DNA from: SAR202 cluster bacterium
GTDB taxonomy: Bacteria; Chloroflexota; Dehalococcoidia; Lucifugimonadales; UBA3495
Assembly: GCA_016872385.1 (NCBI GenBank)
Contig: VGZV01000004.1
Span: 1 to 64,000, forward strand
Direction of reading: 5' to 3'
DNA: 64,000 nt
Part shown: in pieces, positions 9,924 to 19,181 of the stretch
Layout: each line of letters begins with the position of its first letter
Numbering within the stretch: position 1 is the stretch's first letter
Notes under the pieces: generated by a model
Seen by the model: the letters and a program-made list of their open reading frames with translations, nothing else
What the model was told of the DNA's origin: nothing
Database searches by the model: none
Made by a program: the position numbers and the translations under genes

Positions 9924-10421
9924 CTATTCTCCCAGCGGGGATTGTTGTAGCCTGCTTTCTAACCCTGCCAGAGTCAACTGCATATTATTCAAGTCCCCAT
10001 TAAACTTACTGACAGTTTCTTGTGGGATCTCGCTCCCTACTGCTGATGTTTCAGCGGAGCGTTCCATTTCCAGTAATATAGATACTCCTGCTTCTAACGT
10101 CCCTGCTTCGTCGGGTGATAATTCTGGATATTTTACCCTAATGTCTATCAGTCCTTTCCGAATTTCAGGGTAAATGTACAGCGCTCGGCTCCATTCTCTC
10201 TGGCGGTGTAGTTCTTTCAAACTCTGAATTTTCTCGCTTACCCGGCTGACTTCGGCTATGGCTAGATCCCGTGCCACTTCCCGACGCGTCCTTTCCGCCG
10301 CCTCCCTGGCTGCCCGGGTCTCACCCCGCAGTTGCTTCAACTGCCATAATGCAAAGCCCAAGCCGAAGACCGACACGGCCAACCCCACAATGCTGGCCCA
10401 GTTGCCAATATTACTGAGCAT
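9924..10421 (-). CDS. Hypothetical membrane-anchored coiled-coil protein
   Basis: 165 aa; N-terminal TM then 'LKQLRGETRAAREAAERTRREVARD'. Confidence 0.6.
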   Translation of the reverse strand: MLSNIGNWASIVGLAVSVFGLGFALWQLKQLRGETRAAREAAERTRREVARDLAIAEVSRVSEKIQSLKELHRQREWSRALYIYPEIRKGLIDIRVKYPELSPDEAGTLEAGVSILLEMERSAETSAVGSEIPQETVSKFNGDLNNMQLTLAGLESRLQQSPLGE

Positions 10422-10550
10422 TGTATTGTCCGCCGGTGCATTTCACTAACCGATTTTAGCACATCGGCACTGACACCTCCCCGTTGACGAACGGCCGTTC
10501 TGCATCTAGGATTAGCACGCCAGTTCCAAAGTTGTCCTAGATGGTGTTTT

Positions 10551-11456
10551 ATGGCCGCCGCCGACGTTCAGGAAATCCAGTGCAAGTCCCTGCTGAACCG
10601 GGTGGATATCCCCAACTTCCCCTTCCGCTGGACCATTAACCCCTACCGGGGATGCCGCCACGCCTGCACTTACTGCTATGCCCGCCCTACCCACGAGTTT
10701 TGGGGGATGGATTCAGGCCGCGAGTTTGAGCAGCGGGTGTTTGCCAAGGTTAACGCACCTGCGGTGCTGCGCCAGGAGTTGTCCCGCCCCAGGTGGCAGG
10801 GCGAAGCCATTGCCCTGGGCACCGCCTCGGACCCCTATGAGCCTGCCGAGGCCCAGTACGGCCTGACCCGCCGCATCCTGGAGGTGCTGGCGGAGTTCCG
10901 CAACCCGGCCTCCATCACCACCAAGGGCGTGCTGGTGCGCCGGGACGTGGACGTGCTGCAGCAACTGCACCAGGCTGCGGAGGTGCAGGTGGTGTTCAGC
11001 GTGGGCACTCTGGACGAGAAGGTCTGGAAGCAGACCGAGCCGGGCACTCCCAGCCCGCAGGCCCGCCTGGAGGCCATGCAGTATTTGGTGGAAAGCGGCA
11101 TCCCTGCTGGTGTGATGATGGCCCCTCTGCTGCCGGGCCTGTCTGATGGCTGGGAAAGCATCCACACCGTGGTGGCCGCCGCCGCTGCCCACAAGGCCCA
11201 GTTTCTTTCGGCCAACTTGCTGTTCCTCAAGCCGGGTTCCAAGGAGTGGTTTATGCCCCTGCTGCGGGAGACTTATCCCCACCTGGCCGCTGCGTACAGC
11301 AGGCTATACCACAAGACCTATCCGGAGCAGGACTATACCCAGCGAGTGCTGCGGGTGGTGAACGAGGCGCGACGCAAGTGGCAGTTGCCCTTTGCCACGC
11401 CGCCGCGGGAACTGAAAAGCGCCCAGGGCCAGTTACAGTTGGCGTTTAGCGCCTAA
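10551..11456 (+). CDS. Radical SAM protein (SplB/Rv2578c-like)
   Basis: 'TINPYRGCRHACTYCYARPTHEF', 'GTASDPYEPAEAQYGLTR'. Confidence 0.85.
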   Translation: MAAADVQEIQCKSLLNRVDIPNFPFRWTINPYRGCRHACTYCYARPTHEFWGMDSGREFEQRVFAKVNAPAVLRQELSRPRWQGEAIALGTASDPYEPAEAQYGLTRRILEVLAEFRNPASITTKGVLVRRDVDVLQQLHQAAEVQVVFSVGTLDEKVWKQTEPGTPSPQARLEAMQYLVESGIPAGVMMAPLLPGLSDGWESIHTVVAAAAAHKAQFLSANLLFLKPGSKEWFMPLLRETYPHLAAAYSRLYHKTYPEQDYTQRVLRVVNEARRKWQLPFATPPRELKSAQGQLQLAFSA

Positions 11457-11497
11457 GATGCCCCAACTAATAGGGGTATCCTCTCCCCTTGCGGAGG

Positions 11498-11626
11498 ATT
11501 TGCCCGAAAATTGCAAGAGGACAGCTTGTCGTTCCGGAGTAAGCCGGAACCCAGATATAGCTACAGCCCCGCAGAGGGCCTGGACACCGGCGAAAGCCGG
11601 TGTGACGACGATTTTTCGGTCAAAGC
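11498..11626. repeat. Intergenic inverted-repeat element (tentative family E)
   Basis: Ends GATTTGCCCGAAAATTG / CGATTTTTCGGTCAAAGC are imperfect inverted repeats; internal ACACCGGCGAAAGCCGGTGT palindrome. Confidence 0.45.
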
Positions 11627-11663
11627 TCCTTGCGTGAGAAGAATAAGGTGAGGGGTATCGCCC

Positions 11664-12329
11664 TCAGTACCGGGAGACGTTAATTTCCACCATCTTGCCG
11701 GTGACCAGGTAGATGACCCGTTCCGCGATGTTGGTGGCCCGGTCGGCGATGCGCTCCAGGTCGTGGGCGGCCCACAGCAGCCACGTGGCCCGCTGGATAG
11801 TCTGCGGGTCCTGAATCATGTAGAGCAGCAACTCCCGGTAAACCTGGTCATAGAGCGCGTCTACTTCGTCGTCGTCTTTGCAGACCCGCTGGGCCTTCAC
11901 GACGTCCCGGTTGCTCAGGGCATCCAGGCTCTCCCTGAGCATCTGGGTGGCCTTGTCAGCCATCCTCGGTATGTCTATCAGGGGCTTAAGCAAGGGGGTG
12001 TCGCCCATCATCAGGCTAATCTTGGCAATGCCCTCGGCATAGTCGCCCATGCGTTCCAGTTCGCCAGTGATGTGCAGCAGGGCAATGATGGCCCGCAGGT
12101 CCCGGGCAATGGGTTGCTGGGTGGCAATGATATCTATGCAGCGCTCCTCAATTTCAAAGCGCGTCTGGTCAATGATGTCGTCCTCGCGCACCACCTGGCG
12201 GGATGCCTCCAGGTCGCGCTGTTTCAGGGCGTCCACTGACCGGGCGATGGCTTTTTCCACCATGCCAGCCATGAAGATGACTTCCTGGCGCAATGCCTTA
12301 AGCTGGTTGTCCAGGTCTAGACGAGGCAT
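11664..12329 (-). CDS. phoU: Phosphate signalling complex protein PhoU
   Basis: 221 aa; 'LKALRQEVIFMAGMVEKAIARSVDAL', 'ARDLRAIIALLHITGELERMGDYAEGIAK'. Confidence 0.92.
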   Translation of the reverse strand: MPRLDLDNQLKALRQEVIFMAGMVEKAIARSVDALKQRDLEASRQVVREDDIIDQTRFEIEERCIDIIATQQPIARDLRAIIALLHITGELERMGDYAEGIAKISLMMGDTPLLKPLIDIPRMADKATQMLRESLDALSNRDVVKAQRVCKDDDEVDALYDQVYRELLLYMIQDPQTIQRATWLLWAAHDLERIADRATNIAERVIYLVTGKMVEINVSRY

Positions 12330-12349
12330 AAATCACCTTCCTTGCCTGG

Positions 12350-12814
12350 TCACACGCGCCGCCAGAATGGGGCGCGCTGCCGTTGCTTTTCCAGAAGGCT
12401 GGTGTCCAATAGCTCCGTAGGCTCACCTTCCGGCGACTGCACGTAATTAATAAGCTGGAATACCTGGGGATTGGTGTAATAACCATTATATGTCTGGAGC
12501 ACCAGGGCATCGAAAAACTGGGGTTGGGCTTTCTCTACCTGGCGCAGCACTGCTTCCTGGGATGCCTGGGCTAGCTCCTGGAATTCCCGGCCTTCCTGGG
12601 CCGCAGCGACGATGTCAATCTGGGCCAAACCCTCCCCAAAGAGCCGCCGCAGCCGGGTGTCTTTCGCTACCGCCGACTCGACAAAGTCGGCCACGCCGAC
12701 GTCTCCGGCAGCAGGCATCTTCCCCTCTTGAGGCACGATCCGGTTCAGCACCGTCATCAGGAGCTGTTTCTGCCCTGGGCTGAAAATAGTGGGGCTAGTG
12801 GTCACGGTGGGCAC
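12350..12814 (-). CDS. Gluconate 2-dehydrogenase subunit 3-like protein
   Basis: 'FSPGQKQLLMTVLNRIVPQEGKMPAAGDVGVADFVE'; 'LQTYNGYYTNPQV'. Confidence 0.6.
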   Translation of the reverse strand: MPTVTTSPTIFSPGQKQLLMTVLNRIVPQEGKMPAAGDVGVADFVESAVAKDTRLRRLFGEGLAQIDIVAAAQEGREFQELAQASQEAVLRQVEKAQPQFFDALVLQTYNGYYTNPQVFQLINYVQSPEGEPTELLDTSLLEKQRQRAPFWRRV

Positions 12815-12860
12815 CTCGGAAGTAAGAGTAAGGTATTGTCAGGTTGAAGTCCAGGGCTGG

Positions 12861-14621
12861 CTACCTGGGTATGACCGGCAGCACTACGTGGGACGGATAA
12901 GCCGCCGAATGGTGGACTGACTGTTGGGCCAGCTCCAGCCGGGCGTCCTGCCCCAGGGGCGCGCCCGTGTTGGGGTTGCGGTCAAAGCGCGGGAAGTTGC
13001 TGCTGGCAATCTCCAGGCGCAGACGGTGTCCGGCGAACAGCACGTGGCTGGTGGCCCACAGGTCTATGGTGTATTCGTACACTTGGCCCGGACGTATGAA
13101 AGACGCCTGCACGGGGCCGGACCGGTACCTGGCGCGCACGATGCCGTCTTGCAGGTTCTGGGCGTAGCCGTCGGGGCGCACGTCCACCAGCTTGGCGGTG
13201 AAGTCCGTGTCCACGGCGCTGCTGGCGGCAAACAGGTTCACCTTGATGGGGCCGGTAAGCTCCAGGTCTCGTTCCAGCGGCTCGGAGGTGTAAACCAGCA
13301 CATCCGGACGATTTTCCACGGGACGCTGGTCGGCCACCCCGTGGGGGATAATCAGGGTATTTCCGCACAAGGTGGGCATCGGGTCGTTGGGGTTATAAAT
13401 AAAAGTGTCCAGCGGCTCGTCGCCAGGCGGCACGGTGGAAAGACTGCCATCACCGAAGCGGCTGTTGGCCTGGCCCTGGCTGTGCAGGTAATAGCGGGTG
13501 TAGTGGGTGCGGGCCAGCGGCCATTCCTGCTCGTCGCGCCAGCGGTTCTCCCCCATGACAAAGATGCGCACCGGCGGCGCTTCCATAATCCCGGTAGCCT
13601 GGTCTTTCAGCCAGTAGTCAAACCAACGCAGCAGATAATTGTGCAGTTCAATGCGGGCTTCCGGACCAAAGTCAATATCGCCCGCGCCTCCGGACGTAGG
13701 AGCAGTATAGGGCCGGATATGCGCCCAGGGGCCCACCAGGAGCTTTTGGCTGCGGCGCGCCAGTTCGTTCCCGCCCTGCTGCCGGATGGACTGGTAGGCG
13801 TTCAGCGCCCCTTCCAAAAAGATATCGTACCAGGAAGTGACATGGAACATGGGCACGGTGATACCTGCCACGTGTCGCAGCAAGTTAATGCGCCACCAGT
13901 AGGGGCCGTCAGTCTCGTTATCAAAATACTGGCTGAAATAGGGAGCGGTCTCCTTGAGCCAGTCAGTCCAGTCCCGCAGGGGCAGGTGCTTGTACCATTC
14001 TTCTTTCAGCGGCTGGCCAAAGTTGCCCGGCGGCAGTACGTATTGGTCCATGCGGGCCAGCAAATCGCTGCGGCCCTGGCGCTGCAGGGTGTTGCGGCCT
14101 TTATGAATGGCGTAGGGCACCATCCAGCCCCACTCCATGGCGCCGCCGGTGTGGTACACCCAGCTCTGGTGAAAGTCAGAAGACGCCGAGACTGGAGCCA
14201 TAGTCTGGAGGGAAGGCGGCAGCGGGCTGCTGGCGGCCAGGGTATATTGAGTAGCTCCCAGGTAGGACTGGCCGGTGGTGCCCACTCTGCCGTTGGACCA
14301 GGGCTGGCGGGCGGCCCACTCCACAGTGTCGTAGCCGTCCTGAGCCTCCTGGAACAGCGGCTCGTAATAGACGCCCTCGGAATCAAAGCGGGCGCGGCAA
14401 TCCTGGCTCACCACCACGTAACCATGCTTGGGGAAGAACCATACCGAGTGGTCCGGGTTGTCCACGTAGCCGTCTTTGCCGTAAGGCCCGCGGGTGACCA
14501 GCACGGGATACCGTCCCGGGGCGTCGGGGCGGAAAATATCCGCCGCCAGCCGGGTGCCGTCGCGCATCGGCACCATGACGTTGCGCTCCCGGATTACTCG
14601 GAACTCCTTGGACTGAGCCAT
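12861..14621 (-). CDS. CocE/NonD family X-Pro dipeptidyl-peptidase-like hydrolase
   Basis: Probable start MAQSKEF at 14621; 'VPMRDGTRLAADIFRPDAPGRYPVLVTRGPYGK', 'GTTGQSYLGATQY'. Confidence 0.88.
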   Translation of the reverse strand: MAQSKEFRVIRERNVMVPMRDGTRLAADIFRPDAPGRYPVLVTRGPYGKDGYVDNPDHSVWFFPKHGYVVVSQDCRARFDSEGVYYEPLFQEAQDGYDTVEWAARQPWSNGRVGTTGQSYLGATQYTLAASSPLPPSLQTMAPVSASSDFHQSWVYHTGGAMEWGWMVPYAIHKGRNTLQRQGRSDLLARMDQYVLPPGNFGQPLKEEWYKHLPLRDWTDWLKETAPYFSQYFDNETDGPYWWRINLLRHVAGITVPMFHVTSWYDIFLEGALNAYQSIRQQGGNELARRSQKLLVGPWAHIRPYTAPTSGGAGDIDFGPEARIELHNYLLRWFDYWLKDQATGIMEAPPVRIFVMGENRWRDEQEWPLARTHYTRYYLHSQGQANSRFGDGSLSTVPPGDEPLDTFIYNPNDPMPTLCGNTLIIPHGVADQRPVENRPDVLVYTSEPLERDLELTGPIKVNLFAASSAVDTDFTAKLVDVRPDGYAQNLQDGIVRARYRSGPVQASFIRPGQVYEYTIDLWATSHVLFAGHRLRLEIASSNFPRFDRNPNTGAPLGQDARLELAQQSVHHSAAYPSHVVLPVIPR

Positions 14622-14795
14622 CGTCGCACCTGGCTGTACTGGGTCAAATACGCAGCGGCCTGGCGGCCCCATAGGCCTGCCAGGCGCTGGCGAGACATAA
14701 ACAGAATAGCGCCCGGTGCCGCCGGCGTCAATTGATTTGCTTGACACTCCTGTAGGTGGTGCGATAATTGAGGCAACCTGCCCGAGGAGCACGCC

Positions 14796-15379
14796 ATGAC
14801 GATAGTGAAATATACTCTGAACGACTTTGTGGCTGAAATGGAGGCGCTGCTCAAGACCCAACCGGACCAACAGAAGCTGTTCGACTCTGGCTCCACTTAT
14901 TTGTCCGGCCTCATCAGCAACCCCAACGCTGTCCCAAACCGGTTCCGCGTGCCAACCGGCGCTGGTCGCCGCGCAACCACGGCTCCTATCTTTTGTACCA
15001 GGGCGCCAGCGGCTTGCAAGTGACTGCGGTGGTCTGGGGGCCCGGCGACCACGCGCCGCCCCACAACCACAACACCTGGGGTATGATTGGAGTTTGGGAC
15101 AACGCCCTGACCGAGACCCGCTTCCAACGCCTGGACGACCGCACCCGCGTGGACTACGCCAAGCTGGAGAAGGACCGCACGGCGGTGGTCAAGCCGGGAG
15201 AGATTTCCCTGCTGGTGCCCGAGGTGGACGAAATCCACCAGATGGACAATTTTACGGACCGCCCCACGGTAGAGATTCACGTTTACGGCAAGGACTTGCG
15301 GGGCCTGGACCGCTGTACCTACGACCTGGAGACTGGCAGGGTGTCGCCATTTGTCACCAGGAAATACGATAACTGCTGA
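14796..15379 (+). pseudogene. Cysteine-dioxygenase-type cupin, split by 1-nt frameshift
   Basis: ORFs 14796-15023 and 14993-15379 join as ...VPNRRWSPRNHGSYLLYQGASGLQVTAVVWGPGDHAPPHNHNTWGMIGVWDN if one C is added near 14951-14954. Confidence 0.75.
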
Positions 15380-15399
15380 AGGCGGGCGTTAGAGTAAGG

Positions 15400-16566
15400 A
15401 TGGTGGCGCAACCTGCTACGGCTAGGGGTCCTCTGCCACGGGCGGCGGAGTTTTTCGCTGGAGTGGGCCTCGTGCGCATGGGGCTTGAACAAGCTGGCCT
15501 GCAAGTGGTCTTCGCCAATGACAATAATCTAACTAAACGAGACATCTACGCCCTAAACTTTGACGCCTCCTGTTTTGTTTGCAAAGATGTCCGCAATTTG
15601 CATGGCTATGATGTGCCGGACATTGAAGTCGCTGTCGCTTCTTTCCCGTGCACTGACCTCTCACAGGCGGGAAACAGAGCTGGACTGAGGGGCAAAGATT
15701 CCGGCCTGTTGTATGAGTTCATCAGAATTCTGGGCGAGATGGGAGGAAGACGGCCAGGGATAGTAGCTTTAGAAAATGTCACTGGTTTTGCCATTTCCAA
15801 TGGCGGGCAGGATCTCAGAGATGCATTGGCGGCTTTAAACCAGTTGGATTACCTTTGCGATGTAATAGTATTGGATGCGCGCTCTTTCGTGCCACAAAGC
15901 CGGGAGCGGCTTTTTGTGGTTGCGGCAAGGCAAGGCCTGGTTGTCCCTGGTGATTGGCTCTCCAGTGAAGTGAGACCAGAGTGGGTGGTGACATTGCCCA
16001 TGCGGTTTCCAGAACTTCGGCTTCAAGCTGTGCCTTGGCCGCCGCTGCCTCCACTGCCAAGGGCAAATCTTGAGGAAATAGTGGAAGCAATGCAAGTTGA
16101 CAATCCACAGTGGTGGGACTTATCAAGGGAGACCGCGTTCTTGGAATCACTTAGCAGTGTCAACAGGAAACGTCTCAATGATTTTAAACAGTCCGCGACG
16201 GTCATTCACCGAACAGCGTACCGGCGTACTCGTCACGGCAAGGCAGTGTGGGAAATCCGCGGGGATTCTATTAGCGGCTGTCTTAGAACGTCACGGGGTG
16301 GTTCAAGCAAGCAAGCCATTGTGGAAGCTGGACAAGGGAATGCTCGTGTTCGATGGATGACGGCCCGAGAATATGCAAGACTCCAAGGCGCTCCAGAATT
16401 CCAATGGGGAGATGCCACGGAAAGTCAGGCGAAATTCGCCTTGGGAGACGCGGTTTGTGTACCGGCAGTGGCCTGGCTTGCAAGAAGTTATCTAGCCCCG
16501 GCTGCCTGCAAGATTATGCATTGCCGGAATAGAACTCAAATGGAGTTGGCATTGGGAAATGCGTAA
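15400..16566 (+). CDS. DNA (cytosine-5) methyltransferase
   Basis: 'AAEFFAGVGLVRMGLEQAG', 'SFPCTDLSQAGNRAGL', 'VALENVTGF', 'RSFVPQSRERLFVVAAR', C-terminal 'LGDAVCVPAVAWLA'. Confidence 0.92.
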   Translation: MVAQPATARGPLPRAAEFFAGVGLVRMGLEQAGLQVVFANDNNLTKRDIYALNFDASCFVCKDVRNLHGYDVPDIEVAVASFPCTDLSQAGNRAGLRGKDSGLLYEFIRILGEMGGRRPGIVALENVTGFAISNGGQDLRDALAALNQLDYLCDVIVLDARSFVPQSRERLFVVAARQGLVVPGDWLSSEVRPEWVVTLPMRFPELRLQAVPWPPLPPLPRANLEEIVEAMQVDNPQWWDLSRETAFLESLSSVNRKRLNDFKQSATVIHRTAYRRTRHGKAVWEIRGDSISGCLRTSRGGSSKQAIVEAGQGNARVRWMTAREYARLQGAPEFQWGDATESQAKFALGDAVCVPAVAWLARSYLAPAACKIMHCRNRTQMELALGNA

Positions 16567-17251
16567 TGCACGGCGCAGGGGTGAGCCTCCGGAAGAAGTT
16601 GCTGCGATTTTGGAAGCCCTATCGCATTTGCTTGACCAGATTGATAGCACTGGCCGGAAGGTCGGAAATGCAAAGTACGGCGCTTACGCTTTCTTTGACT
16701 ATGACGGCGAACCCATTTATGTTGGTCAGACCACGGAACGCCTGCGAACACGAATAAGGAGACACCTTACCAACCAGCGGACTGATGCCGTAGCCATGAG
16801 CGTGCTTGACCCCTTTGAAGTTGCCGAAATCGAGATGTGGCCTCTGTGGGATCTCACAGCATCGCCAGGAAATCAGGCTGAGATCAAAGAGCGATTGAAT
16901 TCAGCGGAATACACAGTGTTCCAACAAGTTGTCGCTGGGTCGCTTTTCTGTGCGGTGCTGAATGAAGTGCCCGTTACTCCTGCCCCCATCGTAACCTTGC
17001 CCAGTTCAGTGCGGGGCCGCATCGTCCCGGACGACATTTACCAAAGACGGCTACATTCTGATATTCGCATTGCGCGAAGAGCCAACACAATTGCTCGCTT
17101 GGCTCAGATAATCAGCGAACGTTCCGTACAACCCGGTCTTCGGGCTACGCTTTTGACTCAGGCAAGGCGTTTGGAACACCTGGCTAGTCAACGCTTGGAA
17201 GAGATTGGTGGACCGCCAGTGCCGGGAGAGAATGTCGAACCTGATGAGTGA
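16559..17251 (+). CDS. GIY-YIG nuclease domain protein, putative restriction endonuclease
   Basis: 'KYGAYAFFDYDGEPIYVGQTTERLRTRIRRHLTNQ'; start overlaps methyltransferase stop. Confidence 0.8.
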   Translation: MRNARRRGEPPEEVAAILEALSHLLDQIDSTGRKVGNAKYGAYAFFDYDGEPIYVGQTTERLRTRIRRHLTNQRTDAVAMSVLDPFEVAEIEMWPLWDLTASPGNQAEIKERLNSAEYTVFQQVVAGSLFCAVLNEVPVTPAPIVTLPSSVRGRIVPDDIYQRRLHSDIRIARRANTIARLAQIISERSVQPGLRATLLTQARRLEHLASQRLEEIGGPPVPGENVEPDE

Positions 17252-17681
17252 TCCATTCTCTATGTTAGAGCGAAGCCGAATCATGGCGCAAGTGCACTCA
17301 AAGGATACAGCTCCTGAAGTGCGTGTCCGCCGAGCGCTGCACAGCGCCGGGTTCAGATTTCGCGTGCACGCAGAATCTCTTCCAGGAAAACCCGATATAG
17401 TGCTTCCAAGGTTCCACACAGCCATTTTTGTTAACGGCTGCCTTTGGCATGGTCATCATTGCAAGCGCTTTAGAATGCCTGTCGCACACTCTGAATATTG
17501 GGAACGAAAGATTTCCAGGAACCAGGCCAGAGACGCTGCAAATATAGCAGAACTCAAAGCGGCTGGTTGGCAAGTTTTCACCATTTGGGAGTGCGAATTG
17601 CCGATTGCCACCGCAGCCGTCATCTCTAAGCTTCAGCAGATGCGGTTGCCGCCAGATTGTCAAACTTCTATTGTTAGTTGA
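17244..17681 (+). CDS. vsr: Very short patch repair endonuclease Vsr
   Basis: 'RSRIMAQVHSKDTAPEVRVRRALHSAGFRFRVH...LPGKPDIVLPRFHTAIFVNGCLWHGHHCKRF..P'. Confidence 0.92.
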   Translation: MSDPFSMLERSRIMAQVHSKDTAPEVRVRRALHSAGFRFRVHAESLPGKPDIVLPRFHTAIFVNGCLWHGHHCKRFRMPVAHSEYWERKISRNQARDAANIAELKAAGWQVFTIWECELPIATAAVISKLQQMRLPPDCQTSIVS

Positions 17682-17690
17682 GGCGCCGCC

Positions 17691-17768
17691 ATGCCCGCTG
17701 CCACCTACGCCGATATGATGGACTACCTACGTTGGGAGGAAGCCCTGGAGCATAAGTGTTGTAGTTAG
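17691..17768 (+). pseudogene. Possible Uma2/DUF820-like N-terminal remnant
   Basis: Short ORF MPAATYADMMDYLRWEEALEHKCCS* resembles the N-terminus of Uma2 proteins (TYADYL..EE..EHK). Confidence 0.4.
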
Positions 17769-17805
17769 CTGTCAGTTATCATGAAGGGGTGAAGCGACAC
17801 AGCCT

Positions 17806-18969
17806 ATGAACTATTTTCCTTTAACCAAGCAGCAGCAAGACTGGCAAGAGCGGGCCAGGGAGATTGCCGCCCGGGAGCTGGCCCCGCGGGCGGAACAGAC
17901 TGACCGTACCAGCCAGTATCCTCAGGTGGCCCTGGATGCACTGAAGCGGGAAGGGTTATGGGGCCTGCGAGTCTCCAAGGAACATGGGGGCTTGGGAGAA
18001 GACCTGCTTACCACTTGCCTGATAGTGGAGGAACTGGCCAAGAAGTGTCCTTCTACTGCCATGTGCTACAAGATGCACCTGGAAGCCGCCGAGCTCATTT
18101 GCCGCATTCCCACCCCCTACCAGGTGACGCACTTTGTGGAGCCGATGGCCAAAGGCCAGGTCTTTACCACCATTGCTGGAGGCGAGTCTTCTGGCGCTGG
18201 TGACAACTGGACGCCCAGCCAGAACGTTTCCCACGTTGATAAAGTCTCCGGCGGCTACCAGATGAGCCAGATACGCAAATCTTACGTGACGTCCGCGGGC
18301 CACGCCACCCACTACCAGCTCCGCTGCCGGGTGGGAGCCAGCAGTCCCCAGAGCAGCGTCAGCCAGCTATTTGTGGAGGCAGCCAAGGTCCAGTGGAATG
18401 TGGTCGAGCCTTGGCATGGTCTGGGGATGCGTGGCAACAGCAGCTCTCCCATGATGTTCAGCGGCTTTGTCCCGGAAGAGAACCGCATAGGTCCTGAACA
18501 CACCGTGCAGAATGTCACCAACAATTTTTTTCGCCCGGTGGTGGCCCTTACCTACGCCGCCGCCTACCTGGGCATTGCTTCCGGAGCCTTTGAGTTGGGC
18601 TGCCAGGAAATTGCCCGAAAGTTCCCCAGCGGGTCCCGGCGGCTGGACAACGCGGTGCACCAGCGGCGCATGGCCGAGATGGGGACGCAAATTGAGGCGG
18701 CGCGTGCGCTGGTCCACGCCACGGCCTCGGCCTATGACCAGGGCAGGGCAGTGGGCCAGCTTCCGTACATGCAAGCCAAGGTGGCGTCTTCCGAAGCGGG
18801 AGTGCGTGTCACCCAGGACCTGATGACCATCTTCGGCGGCACGGCCTTTGCGGGACGGCTGCCCTTTGAGCGCTACTTCCGGGATGCCCGGGCAGGCATG
18901 GTCATGGGCATGGCCAACGACGTGGCCTACCAGGGTATGATACCGCTGATGTTTCCGGAGGGAGGTTAG
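17806..18969 (+). CDS. Acyl-CoA dehydrogenase family protein
   Basis: 'QDWQERAREIAARELAPRAEQTD', 'GLWGLRVSKEHGGLGEDLLTTCLIVEELAK', C-terminal 'IFGGTAFAGRLPFERYFRDARAG'. Confidence 0.9.
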   Translation: MNYFPLTKQQQDWQERAREIAARELAPRAEQTDRTSQYPQVALDALKREGLWGLRVSKEHGGLGEDLLTTCLIVEELAKKCPSTAMCYKMHLEAAELICRIPTPYQVTHFVEPMAKGQVFTTIAGGESSGAGDNWTPSQNVSHVDKVSGGYQMSQIRKSYVTSAGHATHYQLRCRVGASSPQSSVSQLFVEAAKVQWNVVEPWHGLGMRGNSSSPMMFSGFVPEENRIGPEHTVQNVTNNFFRPVVALTYAAAYLGIASGAFELGCQEIARKFPSGSRRLDNAVHQRRMAEMGTQIEAARALVHATASAYDQGRAVGQLPYMQAKVASSEAGVRVTQDLMTIFGGTAFAGRLPFERYFRDARAGMVMGMANDVAYQGMIPLMFPEGG

Positions 18970-19181
18970 GCCCAAAGCAAAGTCCTGGTCCTTGGGGCTG
19001 GGAATGTACCAATGCAATGATAATTGAACGTCGCACCGGCGAAAGCCGGTGCCCAGGCCCTGCTGGAGTTATTGCTAGATGCGGATTCCAGTTATAGCTG
19101 GAATCCAAAGGCATACGTAGAGCGACACCCTGGGTTCCGGCCTTCGCCGGAACGACGAGACAGTGACCAATACGCAATGAG

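Noticed and set aside
12924-14735. 603-aa ORF antisense to the CocE-like hydrolase
   Set aside because: Overlaps a well-supported hydrolase gene; no recognisable motifs.
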